From Cranoglanis bouderius (Eukaryota > Chordata > Actinopteri > Siluriformes > Cranoglanididae): 64,000 nt of DNA. Shown piece after piece: positions 37,346-50,400 of this stretch (the first letter of the stretch is position 1; each line of letters starts with the position of its first letter). The position numbers were made by a program, and so were the translations under genes. The DNA is taken from assembly GCA_023630585.1 (NCBI GenBank), contig CM042544.1:22326256-22390255 (forward strand), read 5' to 3'. Below the pieces are notes generated by a model. That model ran no database searches, was not told the origin of the DNA, and was given only the letters and a program-made list of their open reading frames with translations.

Positions 37346-40300
37346 ATAAGGATCATGTTGTTGAAGTATGGCATTGTTCTGCAAACCTGGAATATACTCA
37401 TGTTCTTGCTGTTTACAATAATGGGCCTCGAGTAATTCTGTCATCACTGTGATAATTGCACCTAAATAAGTATATAAAAGGCAAAAAATAAATAAATAAA
37501 TAATCTTTGTGTGCCTGTTTTTATACCAGTGCCTCTCAACATAAAGTTTCAGTGGCTTCCTTTCATCCCCTTTCTGTTTCTTGTTTAAACTATGAATTTA
37601 AAATGTTCACGTTTCAGTCTCAAATGATTATTTATTTTTCCTCAGTTGTCTGATCACACAGCACTGCATTTGCTTTCTTATGCTATTACAGAAGCTCATC
37701 CCTCCCATGACAGCTCTAATTGTCCTCATTAGACTAGGCAGGATCATAAACCTCCCACTGGTAAAACTTTACATTAAGGTTCCCTTAACTGACATTATTT
37801 AACACAAGAGGTAGCATGAACAAACCATGCGCTTCAACATCAATACACCATAAGTAATGTTAACATAGTAACTAACACGTGATGTTTTTGTTTTTTTTAA
37901 TCAATCAACCAAATAATTATAAATATAAATAAGTAAGTCCATATTGAATATAATGAAATATAAATGATTAAGTCCATAATGAATCATATGAACAGCACCT
38001 TAATGAACTAGTTTGCAGCAGAGCTGGCAGAATTCACACATGAGGCCGGTAGTTTGTAAGTTATTATTATTATTATTATTAGTAACGTGCTGTAATTGAT
38101 TTTTTCTTTCTCATTTATGTGAAGTTATTTTTAGTCATGGACTGAATAAACTGTCAGTGCCAATGTATTTCATTATCATTTAAACAAACATTAGTTAATA
38201 CTCTAAAGTAACTTTATATACATAAAGTTTAGGGTTTCTTCATGTTAACTAATGCAGTATTTATTGCTGATTAAGTAAAACTTAATGTAAAGCATTACTC
38301 TATTTAAGCCATGCTACTATTTTACAGTCAGGTCCATAAGTATTTGGACAGTGGCGCCAACAAACAGCAACTGAAGGCGGCTGCAGTAAAGGCCTGGCAT
38401 AGCATATGAAGGGTGTAAAGTCAGCATTTGGTGATCCAGATTTCAGGCAGTCATTGACCGTAAAGGATTTGCATCCATGTATTACAAGTAATCCTAATAT
38501 TTATGATTGTTAGTTTGTTCAATTACTTTTAAGTCTGTGGAAATGGAGGGACTCCATTTCAAAAAAATGGCTGTAATTCCTAGACGGTTCATGCAATATT
38601 TTTGTTAAATCCCTTCATTTCAAATCCATTGTGGTGGTGTACAGAGGCAAAATTACAAAACAATTGTGTCACTGTTCAAATACTTATGGACCTGACTGTG
38701 TGTCTTATCATTTAGCTGTAGTTACAGCATGGCTGTCAAAGTTGCCATGTGAGTAATTAAGAGGTTAGGTCTAGTTAGGTCTTCAGGGAGTGTGTTAGTG
38801 CTGTCAAGATCTAGTAGCTAAGGTGGAAAAGAATAGCACTGTCTATCTGTCAAACTCTATATTCTACACAGTGGCTAAGGGAATATTGATCCGGATTTAA
38901 GAACTGGTAATAATGGGGTGTGTCTGCCTGTCTGTAGGCATGTGGATCAAGGTCGGGTATGTGAGTGTGCATGTTGGACGATGCACATGTTTAACAAATC
39001 AGGAGATTGACTGGCACTTTATTGATTTGCTATTCTTAGTGGTTACTTAAGCACTCAGGACGTAACATGGTTTACTTTAGTTTAGGAATATGAACTTGCC
39101 TGTACACCTCAGAAGTAGGGGTGATTGTTGAGGAGATTTTTTTTTAAATGTCATGGATAGACAACTTAGTACGACACTTTAGGCAGTGTGTATAGCATGG
39201 ACTTTCTGATTGGCTGTGACTGATAGTAAAGGACTGTGTGTAAGTGCTTTAGTAACATTGTGCATTCCTGTTAATTGATGCCTGGCTGTCCTTGTCCCAG
39301 CTACAGTGAGACTCTTCCCACTGAGTGCTAATGGAAGGAAATGACCATGTATTAACATTTGTGAGGCTCTTACACTAAAATGTGTGTGCACAAGGTCATG
39401 TGCACCCCATTTAATGTGAAATTGAGCACATCTGCACAAACCTCTCACCTGCCTAGTTGACCCAGTGATATGCCTTTTTGGAATAATTAAATGACGGTAA
39501 AGAGCATCCTTTTCGTGTTAAGACACAACAGATGCTTACAAGCTAATTACTCATGTAGCAGATGATTTAAAAGCAACAAAAATAAGCCAGTTGTACAAAG
39601 AAAATATATCTACTTTAATTTTCTAAATATATACTGATATAATTTGAAATCTATTTACAGATGTTTTGACACATACAGTGTACATATTTGAATGGACAGT
39701 GTTACATATCTTCTTACTTATATGTGTCAGTATGATGTTACACAGCACATATATTTGGAATTTTATTGCCAAGACATAACATGTATATAGCAGATGAGGA
39801 AATATATGTATTTATGGTATTTGTTTCATTCCTGCGGACATTTCAAAAGTAAGTGTTTAACGCAACTGGCAGAGGTACTAAGACATTGTTGAGATGTGGA
39901 ATATTCCAAATATTTCATAGGGGTGAATGTGTTGTGAATGTAGAAGGTGAATGCTGTGAGTCACAGCCAATATGTAGATTTTCCATAATCTATAATGGAG
40001 GACTTATGAGCATGAGATGTTAAATGGATTCACACATTAATGCAAAAATAATATGATCTTTGAAGTATTTCAGTGATTTATATTTCAAGGGAAAGTGTAG
40101 TTATAGTGAGCTGGGACAGACAAAAACATGTTTTTAAGTGCTGTCGATTAGTTTATTTTAATGTTTTAAGTCATGTATCTGAAATATGCACATTGGTTGT
40201 TCAGAAGGACACTTTAACTGTTTAAATGTAATATCAGTGGAACTCAAATGGCACCCCAATCATGGAATCACCTGTTTATTTCTTTATACACACAAAAAAG

Positions 40301-41425
40301 TCCTTATTGGTCCCTTGTAAAAGGGAACACTCTGTTGTAGGATTCTGAGTAGTAACCTTAATTGTTTCCCAAATTGAGCTATTAAGGAACCCTTTCTGGT
40401 TCACAGCTCTTTATGGTTCATTATGCTTCAACTCCAGACGTCTGTGTCCAAAACACTATTATTTCTCAAAATTAATTAATCATAAGTTCAGCGTGGTCAT
40501 CTTGCGACAATATTAGTTATATTAGTTAGACACATTCGCCCTTTACGAATCATTGGCACGTTGCTAGAGTAAAATGAGCTTACATAAAAAAAATTATTCT
40601 CTGATGGCATTATTATCGCTGTTTCAGTGCGGTCATTGGCTCCAAATTGCACTTTAATGGTGTAGCTGTTCGCCATGACATTGAAGCTTGCTGGTAGTAT
40701 CACTACTTTTCTGTGCTCGGTCAAATAAAACCGAGCAAAATGTGTGTACACATGGTCTAAAGTGTGCTTAGCTTCGTGTTCATTTTCATGTCAAGTTTAC
40801 TGAAAATGCATTCCAGCGTGTGTGAAATGTGGCGAACTCATCACTTTTGTGTGCATGCAACATTTATACAAGACCCCATGTCATATTAATGCTCTCAGCT
40901 CCTGCCCAGGCTCCAGGACTACAGCAGAGCAATCAGCCTGTCAAAACTTTGAGACATGCACACGGGGTCCCTCTTACCTTGCCACTGGACATGCTAGGAG
41001 ATTTTAGGTTGAATTTCTCCCGTCAGTTCAATGTCAGAGTTTTTTTTTTTTTTTTTTTTTTTCTCTCTGTCTTACTTCTAAGAGTGTCATTATACTGAAT
41101 ATTATGAAAAACATTATGGTTTATGTATTTGATATGCCAGCCACCGTTCTTAATGTACTGTAGATATCTCACTTAGTTAATGAGGATAGATCTGTAAATA
41201 ATCAATAAACCCTGTTTGCTGATATGTGACAAGTGCTAATAAGAGAAGTGGAGATGCAGTCACTGTTTGGGGAGCAAGAGAAAGTGATCGAAGGCGAGAG
41301 AGACATATACCCTTATAGCACATGCACACACATACAGTGCTCCCAGGACAGGGGGCGAGTGGCTGTCTGTATTGAGCGCATGAATTATGCAGAGGTAGGA
41401 GGAGGACAGCGGTTCTAGCAGACAC

Positions 41426-41475
<50 letters not shown>

Positions 41476-44400
41476 ACACACACACACACACACACACGTA
41501 CACACACACGTACACACACAGACACACTCGATGTGCTCGCACTCCTGGGATTGAGAGCTGTGCTCATTAGCTCAGTTCTGGCCACCCCTACAGCTTGCAC
41601 CCCATCACAGCATGACAGCAGCAATGGTCCTCCTCTCTCTCTCCGGCTGCTGTATGAAAGAATATTGACCCAGGTACGGTACCATGGGCCAGCAGGTGAG
41701 GTTCACAACCACAGATTTGCACACTGTTTCACCAGCAGTAGACAGGAGCTTGTTTTGAAAGGGGATTCTACATAGTTGAGCAATATGTTGCTGGCACAGG
41801 ATGAGGACTGAGATGGTAGGGTTTGAGTTTATTTGAGGTTCTGTTACATGACTTTTCTTTGATTGGCATGTTAAGGTTTTATGTCAAGGTTATTTATTTA
41901 ACACCTTTGTTAGGCTAATATGTATCATATCTGCATAAAACGTGCATAAAACACGTGCGTAAAATGTACCTATGTATTAGTTAGTCACTGTATCATAATA
42001 GATCAGAAGTGCTTGAGTGAAGAGCCAAATCAACAAGGTTATTGGATGTACAACTTTAGAGCTATGTACATTCAATAAAACACCTGACTGAGGAGGAATA
42101 ATATGAACTCATTGTCACTGTGCATTGTTGAATGTATTTGCTAGTCACCACTGCTGCGTGCTCATGACTCCGACCTTGTACAGATTGGATTTTAGTAGAC
42201 ATCTTTCCCAATGCTGTTGCTTGTTCAAGCTTAAAAGTAGACTTAATGCAACAATATTCTTCCACATATTTCCAGTCTTATCTCTCCTCCATCCCATCAG
42301 CCTGATCTATTCTGCATTGTGTTAGGAGGAAAACAATGCTATCTCCACATATCTGCATTAGTGTTCATCCCAACTGCTTATCAGTACTCAGAAACAGCAC
42401 ACACACTCAAATTCTGCCACTAACTTGCTGAGCTCTTTGTGGAACAATGTTACCACTAAATGCTGGCTCAGATGTGAATTGGGTCCTATTTGAAGGTGAT
42501 AATATCATGTGGACTAAATTTGCCATCAAACATCAGTCATCCCTGGTCTGGTAGTAGAGGAGAGAGGTTTGTAATTTTCAACAGTTTTCTGAACTGATTT
42601 CTTTAATACCGAAACAGTTTACACCATGGGTTGGCATTTCCAGTCACTGGGTATAGTAATATACCTACTAAGTCTGGTAAAATCACAGATGACTTAAATC
42701 AGGTGTCTTTGAGCAGGAATATCACTAAACTGTGCAGCCCTCTGGGACTGAAATGGAGAAGACCTGTGGTTTACCCCTATGACTATTAGAGGATATGAGC
42801 TATATAATTTGTATCATTCTCAGGCATGAAAGGGAATTGCAGTACTCTGCGGTCAATCTTAGGACATACTGTGGAGCAAAACCTTCTCCTCTCTCAAAAA
42901 TGTAACTTTGTTTGAACGCCAAGAGTTGATGGCTCTTGAGTATGAGCCAATGAGTATACTGTAGTTTAAGCTAGTGTTAGACTTAGAGATCAGCAGTGGA
43001 AGCAACAATGCATCAGAACTATAGTACATGAAGAGGGCTGATTTGCAATAGAAATTTGGTCATTTGTTTTTGGGTAAGGTATAAACTATAATGCTAGGCA
43101 AGATATTAACTGCCTTCAGTCTTATCTATGCGATATTTACTGAATGCTTACACTGCAGAAAAGCATTACAGGTTATCATAAGAGCGGATGTCATGGTAAA
43201 ATGTAGTGTATGCTGTAACCACTGTTGCCTGAGTCCTTCCTATCGGTTCTACCATCTCTGTAGATAATCCAGCATGGGCTGCTGATGTGTTTGGTAGTTT
43301 CTCTTTGAACTGTATGAACAGATTGCACCTCCTAACAAGTAATAAATCTTTTCCAATCATTCAAATTATTTGAAAGCTAAATTAAGGTATGCACAAAGAA
43401 TTGGGAATTTTCAGCCATGCAAGTACAACCATACCAAGTAAGAAAAGCCACAGTTGCTAGTTTGTTTTCTTGTAGGGGTATAATGCAATGTCGTTATCTT
43501 TATTTGTATCTGTATCTGTTTAGTGCTTAAAATACTCATATCAATTTTCATATTCAGATTTAAATATGATGCATGGTCTGTAGTGGAAGATGCTCTGTAA
43601 ATGAGTATACTGCTCCGGGTGTGTTCGCGGTTTGTTGTGTGTGTGTGTGTGTGTGTTCACTACTCACAACTCCTAATGTGTGTGCACTAACTTGGATGGG
43701 TTAAATGCAGAGGACAAATTCCAAGTATGGGTTACCATACATTGGCCTTCACATGTCACATGTCACTTAAACACTGAAAAAAACAAGGCTGCAGGAAAAG
43801 AAGTCATTTTTCATCCTATCTTCTGTCTAATGTGACTGAGTAAGCAAGCTAACTATGTTTCAAAACAACAATGTCTTTCTCAAATCAAGAAACTGTTATT
43901 TAGGCTACAGTTGAAAACAGTAGCCATCTAATAATATTTTTATCAGGTTTACTTTAGGTTTGTTACGTCCAGGATCAGACATCTTTTATAAAAACTGGGA
44001 TGCATTGATGATAGGGTCCTTTAAGCAGCATTTCACTATAACACCCTTATGCTTTTCTGAGAATATTTTCTGTTAATAATGTATTGCAGATATACAGTAC
44101 TGTGCAAACGTTTTAGGCACATGTAAAGAAATGCTGTAGAGCAAAGATGCCTTAAAAATAATGAAATTAAATGTTTCTACATTTTACAAAACACACAGTA
44201 AAGAGCAGTAAACAGTAGTAAATGAAACAAAGTAAAAAAAAAAATGTGTGTGACAAAAAAATAAACATTAAAATAAAAATAGCAGTCTCCGGTACAATTA
44301 GTGCAGTTTTATAAGGAAATGAGCTGGTAAGTTTTATTGAGCATCTTGCAGAACCAGACACAGTTCTTCTGGAGACTTTGACTTTCGCACTCGCTTCTTA

Positions 44401-47400
44401 TTTTTGCAGCAAAACCCAGCAGCCTTCATTGTGTTTTTTGTCTGAAAAGTGTTTCTTATGTAATATGCTGCTTTCTTTAATGACATACAAACATTTTTCT
44501 GTAACATTTAATTTTGTGCTAGAAAACTAATGTTTGGGAATCTAAAATGTTTTTTGTACTGACTTGATAATGTAGAAGTCATAAAATAAAAAAAATCTAT
44601 AACAAAGTTTGTACTAAAAAAAATAGGGTGCCTAAAACTTTTGCACAGTACTGTATATTGCAAATTAGAGATGTTTACATGTTAATCTTGAAAAGAAGAA
44701 AAATTGCATCTACTGTTTCCTATGTTCAAACATTTTGGGCTAGTTTCAAGTCTTGTGTAGTATTTGAGCTGTAGTTAGGAATGGAATTTTGCTGAAACCT
44801 GGCAAACCTCTTCACAATCTTCAGCTAGCTGTTCTTTGAAGCTCAACATAAAAGTAAAAACCCTACGCTTGCATGACTGTTCAAACATGAATGCATAGTT
44901 TTGATAATGTGGGAAGGACATCGACCTTGAAATTGCTGAGATTGAAGCTGACATAAACTTTACTAAAGTTGATCATTTCAATTGAAAAAAGAAATGAAAG
45001 TGATTAAATGCTGGTGACCTGCATGTAGAAATCTGAACTATTTATACAGCCAACAATGACCTACTGCAATCACAGATGTTGCTTCTCTGAGGCTGTAATG
45101 ATCGTGGGTGTCCTGTATGAAATATTTTGTACTAACTGTCAATCAGCCCCTAATAACTGATTCTGTGATTGCAGCAAAGGCCTCATTATCAAGAGGATAA
45201 CTAAAATATTTTCCTTAAAAGTTTAAATCCTTGTCAGATTAATGAGAGTTGAGAGAAGAGTCTTGGATAAAAAGTTTTCAAGCTATTGCACTGTTAGAAA
45301 AAGGGTTCAATAGAACTTATTATGGATCTGTCACAGGAAGGTTTAATTTTGTCTCTAGGAAATGACAAACTAATAAAAGATAAAAACAAGCTTTGAAAAG
45401 AGAAAATTTTGGATTGAGTGTGATGGAATAATAATAATAATGAGCCCTCTGCATATAAGATTATTAACTAATTTTATTCTCTTATCAAAGCATGTTTCAA
45501 AAAAATTTTTTGAAACTCCAGGGGGGAATATTGGGTTTTTTGAACAGGGCTTTGAAAGAATGCTAACTAGTTTTCATATTCACAAAGCTAGTAATATTCT
45601 GCCAAGCTCTGATGGAGATAAATATTTTGAGGTTGTTGTTATTATATATATATATATATATATATAAGACATAATGGTGAAAAAAGAAGAAGAGCACCAG
45701 GAATCTGGTGCTTTCTCCTCAGCCTGAAGGATAATTACCAACAAATGTATGAGTGTTGGAACTTTCAAGCAAGCTAGGCCTGTAGAGTCATTATTATTAT
45801 TATTGTTATTATTATTATTATTATTATTAAGCCATGGGAATTTAATTTTTGTAAACACTGGGCTAAGATTAAGCTTCCACAAATCATTTGCTGAAATCCT
45901 ATGCAGGTATTAAAATTCAGGTGCTGATATAAAGGCCAGGCAGTGCAAGAGCTTCAGGTTTGTGTACATGATTGTTATAACCAGACTGTTGATCGAATTC
46001 CTCAATCATTTGAAGTGTATTAGGCACAGAGACCTCGGTCATCAGAATCAAAACCATATCTCTGAGCCTCCCATGCTGATGATAAGTTTACAGGTCAATT
46101 GCAGAAGGATGGTTCAGGTGGGAGAAATATTAGAGAAATATTACCAGGAATAAATGCACGAGGCTGATAACGTTTTCTCATGATACCTATAACCGTCAGC
46201 TTATCCACCCTGTAGGACAAGTATAGCTTCAAGAACACACCATGTCAAGCATATCACCAATGTCAAATAAACTTCAGCAAGAAAAGAGTCTTGAAGTGTT
46301 TTAAATAACTGGATTGCAGTGGATTAATGAATTTGTCCCATATTGCTTGAATTTCCCAAGATCTTAACTGATGTTGCGAGGTAGGATTGGAAAGGCAGAT
46401 TTTGGTAAATTGGCTTGGAGATAAGACAGTATCTCCCATCATATCTAGGACAACCAAAGGGCAGGAAATTTGCTGTGTTAACTTTATAATAATCACTAAT
46501 GTTTGTGTCATTTTTCACATATCAGCTACACTGTTACATAGAATTGATGTTTCTGAATAGACCTTCTCAATAACATTTCCTGTCATTAGTTCACTTGTAT
46601 TCATGTTACACCTTAATGTAAATGTGCCGATATTTTTGATAAAAACTTACATTTCAGACACTGTTCTTCAGAACATGTCTTCATTATTAAAAACACCATC
46701 ATTCACTACTCATGAGTGCATGTTTTGATATACACTTGTCTTCGTTTTATCTGTGAACGTTGATTTGGTGTTAGACAAAAAAATGATTTTTTTTTTTTTT
46801 TTTTCCTTTCTTCTACTTTTGAGATATGGTTCATTAAGCTGTATGGATCTGGCACATGTTACAGCCTATGCAAATCAGCATTACGTTTATGCAAATCATG
46901 CAAATCAATTTATATTTTCCTTAAACAACATGGAGCACTTATCCACACGCGAGTGCACAAGTGACAAAGGGTTTCAATTAAGCGATAGAAAACCAGACTC
47001 ACTCATCTTCCTCTCAATCCAGCCATCAACAAAGCCCTTTTAATTAGTATTCATTAATTGTCATGCTGTAAAATATATTTATGCCTGTTTTTATCAAGCC
47101 ATCAAAGAGCTCACTAATTGCCTCATAATATGATAAATAGATCCAGTACGTGTTGGACCTGTTTTAAAACAGCATTTCAAAGCAAGCGGAGGGAGTAAGG
47201 TCGATTTCAAGTCTGGGATGCAACAATACCTCCATTTAATATGGGAGCAGAACAGTGTGACTAACCCCTGCAGTTCAATTTTAAATCATGAGATGATACT
47301 TGGTGTTCCTAAGCGGAGAACCCAAGAGAACAGTAGCTGTATATTTATTCTTGCATGATTTCCTTGGGGTTCTAGCATTTTTGCTTAGAACATGGTAGCA

Positions 47401-50400
47401 CTTTGACATGTTTTCCATAAAGATTTTTTTAAACTTTTGGAATACTTTTTCCACTGCTGCCTCATGCATTTCTGAAAGACACTTGAGAGGTTCTATATGC
47501 CTTCAAAATACAACACTCCATTATATTATGACAGATGCCAGTGTTCTCACTTCTGTTGTGAAATCAGTAAATGAAGTGGTGTGTGTCCATGCCACAGCCA
47601 CACACGAGTGAGCAAGAGACAAATGCCAACAAGTTAATTAAATGTCATGCCAGCCTTCTAGCACTGGCTTCAATGTGCTGTATGAAGTGTTATCATATGA
47701 TCACTGCACTCACTTCAAATTCATTTCGTCTTGAAACAGTATGGAAAATGATTAAGGTCATTAATGGTCGGAGAAACGAGAACTGTGTAATGGAATATCC
47801 GAACTGCTTATATGAATCACTCATTTGTAGCGTTTCACTGTGATATGAATGAGCACGAGAGAGACACCGAGGGTTAAGTGTACAGGTTAACTTCTACATC
47901 GTGCTCAGGAGTTAATGTAATTCATGTTCTAGTACCATTTCCATCTGATTTTCTACACGACTTAACCAGAGTATGGTTAACTCCTGTAGGAGCTTAGTAA
48001 TATTTGGGTAATAGAGGCTTGTTCATAGGTTAATATGAGACATTTCTTAATAATTAGAATAAGAATAAGAAACATAAGCATTGAGCAGGTGCATTCATCA
48101 GCTGGAGCTGCCTTACTGAGTTATTTATATATGAGTGATTCTCAAAGTGGGGTCTGTGAAGCATAGCTATGGTGGAAATCACTACCAACCATTATCAAAG
48201 TTATTATATTTATTATGTAAGGAAAAATACTGGACAGACTATGTGCTTATATGAAAACAATGCATGCCAGGGTGGTGTGATACGGCACGGCGAGAAGCGG
48301 AGTGCTGTTACCACCCCAAAGTGCATTATTTTCATATAACAGCATGTTCTAGAGCAGTGGTCACCAACCCTCTTGCTTCAGATCTACCTTCCTGCAGGTT
48401 TCATCTCCAACCAAAATCTAACACACCTGTTTTAGTTGATCAATAACTTCTTATGGCAATGATTAGATGATCAGGTGGGCACGATTATGGTCGGAGCTCA
48501 AGTCTTCTGGAAGGTAAATCTCCAGGAACAGGGTTTGTGACCACTGGTCTAGTGTGTTATTCTGCTTATACCTCAGCAATTTGCCAATGATTACAATGTT
48601 TAATTTAATAATGAATGATCTGTCGCACATTTTATTGGTTACAGTCTAGATTTAATGTTGTGGAATGTCTGAGAGACAAGTTAGTTCCTGATCACTTACA
48701 GTATAGCCACAATAAACAGTCATTCCCTCACCAGCATCTATCTCTCTCTCTCTCAATCACTCACTCACTCTAAAAATGCAGCTTGTTATTTTACCAGAAA
48801 GTGTAAACTATGGTCCGAGCCATGCTGTTATACAAAAACAATGGACACCTTCATACCAGTCAGATTCGAGAACTCAATCTTGTTGTGGTGGTGTTCTAGA
48901 TATTAGCCTGTTTGATTGGTCACTTGGTTTAATCCAAATCTCAGGAACTCAAAAAAAAAAAACAGTAGTAGCTCTATAAATTGTCAACTTGACCCTAATG
49001 TGTTTGTTCAGTGAAACGTTCAGGAAAAGAAAGATTTAAAATAAGCTTCATGAAAAATTCTATAATTCTAAGGAGGCAAATGTTTAAGAAACCCAGATTT
49101 AGAATACTGAAGTTCACAAAAGTAATGGTTTGAGCTTTGATGCAGCCACCAGGGATATGGAGTGATAAAATAAAGTTACATACTGTAGGTGTATAGTTCC
49201 ATATACACAGAAGTTGCAAACCATATTTCAAGCTTGCCATCTGGGTGCACTACATTACCTTCAACACTGGGACTTAGCCTTTGTCTTCTTATAAGCAGCT
49301 TATTTTAAATCCACTCTGCTTTTACAGATTATACATGTAAGGATACAAAGTCTGTTAAGTTCATGCTTCTATGTGTTTGTGTGTGTTTCTGTAAGCACGG
49401 GCACAAGTGTCCAGATCCTCTTGTCTCTGTCTTCATGTTATACCTGGTCATGCTGCAATACATCTAAAGTGGGCAATCTATGAAATCTATTGTATAAATG
49501 TGTCTCAGTTTTTTTCTTTGTGTGTGAAGGATGAAGCTTTGCAATGTTTCTCGAAAAGCAGCTTATCCCATATATACATGTTGACTTCAGGCCCCCTTCT
49601 GAGCTTTTGATAGTGTGCTTGCCAGAGCAATATCCTGCTCACTCTGTATGCCTTTGCTCTCCACTCTCTATTATTCTTCCCCTGTATTGGGCGCACAAGT
49701 ATACAACACAAAGTGGTTTATTTTCCTCATTTTCCACGTTCTCCGGCTCTCCCTGATCAGTGCTTTGCAGTCAGTTGCTGGAAAGCTGTCATTATTAACT
49801 CCACCTGCTAGTTGCTATGTCTTCATGTCTCTCATGCTAACAGCTTCACAATAGAAGTAACTATTTCAGCTGTTTTCTCTGTACGTTATCTAATATATTC
49901 TAAATTCTCTAACTAATACTGATTTCAGATGTTATGAGTATACCTGTACAGTGTTTGTCACTTTCTTTTCTTAATGAATGCATACCAATTCACTCACTTT
50001 TACCGTGAGGTGTGCGCGAGTGTGCTCCAGTTGCCATGCAATATCCAACTCAAGTAAGCCACAATAATTAATAATAGAGCGTACAGGAGAAATTTTGTCT
50101 CATGGCTCGGCGGCACAGCCGGTAACACTGCCATCTCACAGCTCCAGGGTTCAGTCCTGAGCTCAGGTGTGTGTGTGAGAAAGAGAGAGAGAGATTTTCA
50201 TGCGCTTTATGTTTGTGCTTGTGCTTCCTGTGGGTTTCCTCCGAGCTTCCTGGTTTCCTTGCACTTCCCAAAAACATGCATGCTGCCACACACCCAGGGT
50301 TCCCGAGAAAGTCTCTGGCTTCACCGTGACTCATGTCAAGATAGAGTGCTTACTGAAAGTGAGTGATCTGTCTCATACTACATGATCTTACAGTCAGATC

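Larger units (their letters stand above)
34176..37760. other. ulk4: ulk4 intron, no gene seen
   Basis: Contains a hAT-like fragment at about 35,085-35,260, a CA array, a TG array at about 37,313-37,344, and T/A runs. No exon found. Confidence 0.5.

Noticed and set aside
39179..39448. Minus-strand frame of 89 codons
   Set aside because: No family resemblance, no promoter or splice support, and ordinary intronic composition.
41611..41673. Open 63-nt segment with acceptor ATCACAG and donor CAG|GTACGG, phase 0, reading NGPPLSLRLLYERILTQ
   Set aside because: The ulk4 exons before and after it (ending LLLRVLKRL, beginning MGAVDGAG) join directly into one continuous repeat helix pair. The acceptor has a weak pyrimidine tract and the sequence lies beside a microsatellite. 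It might be an alternative exon at most.
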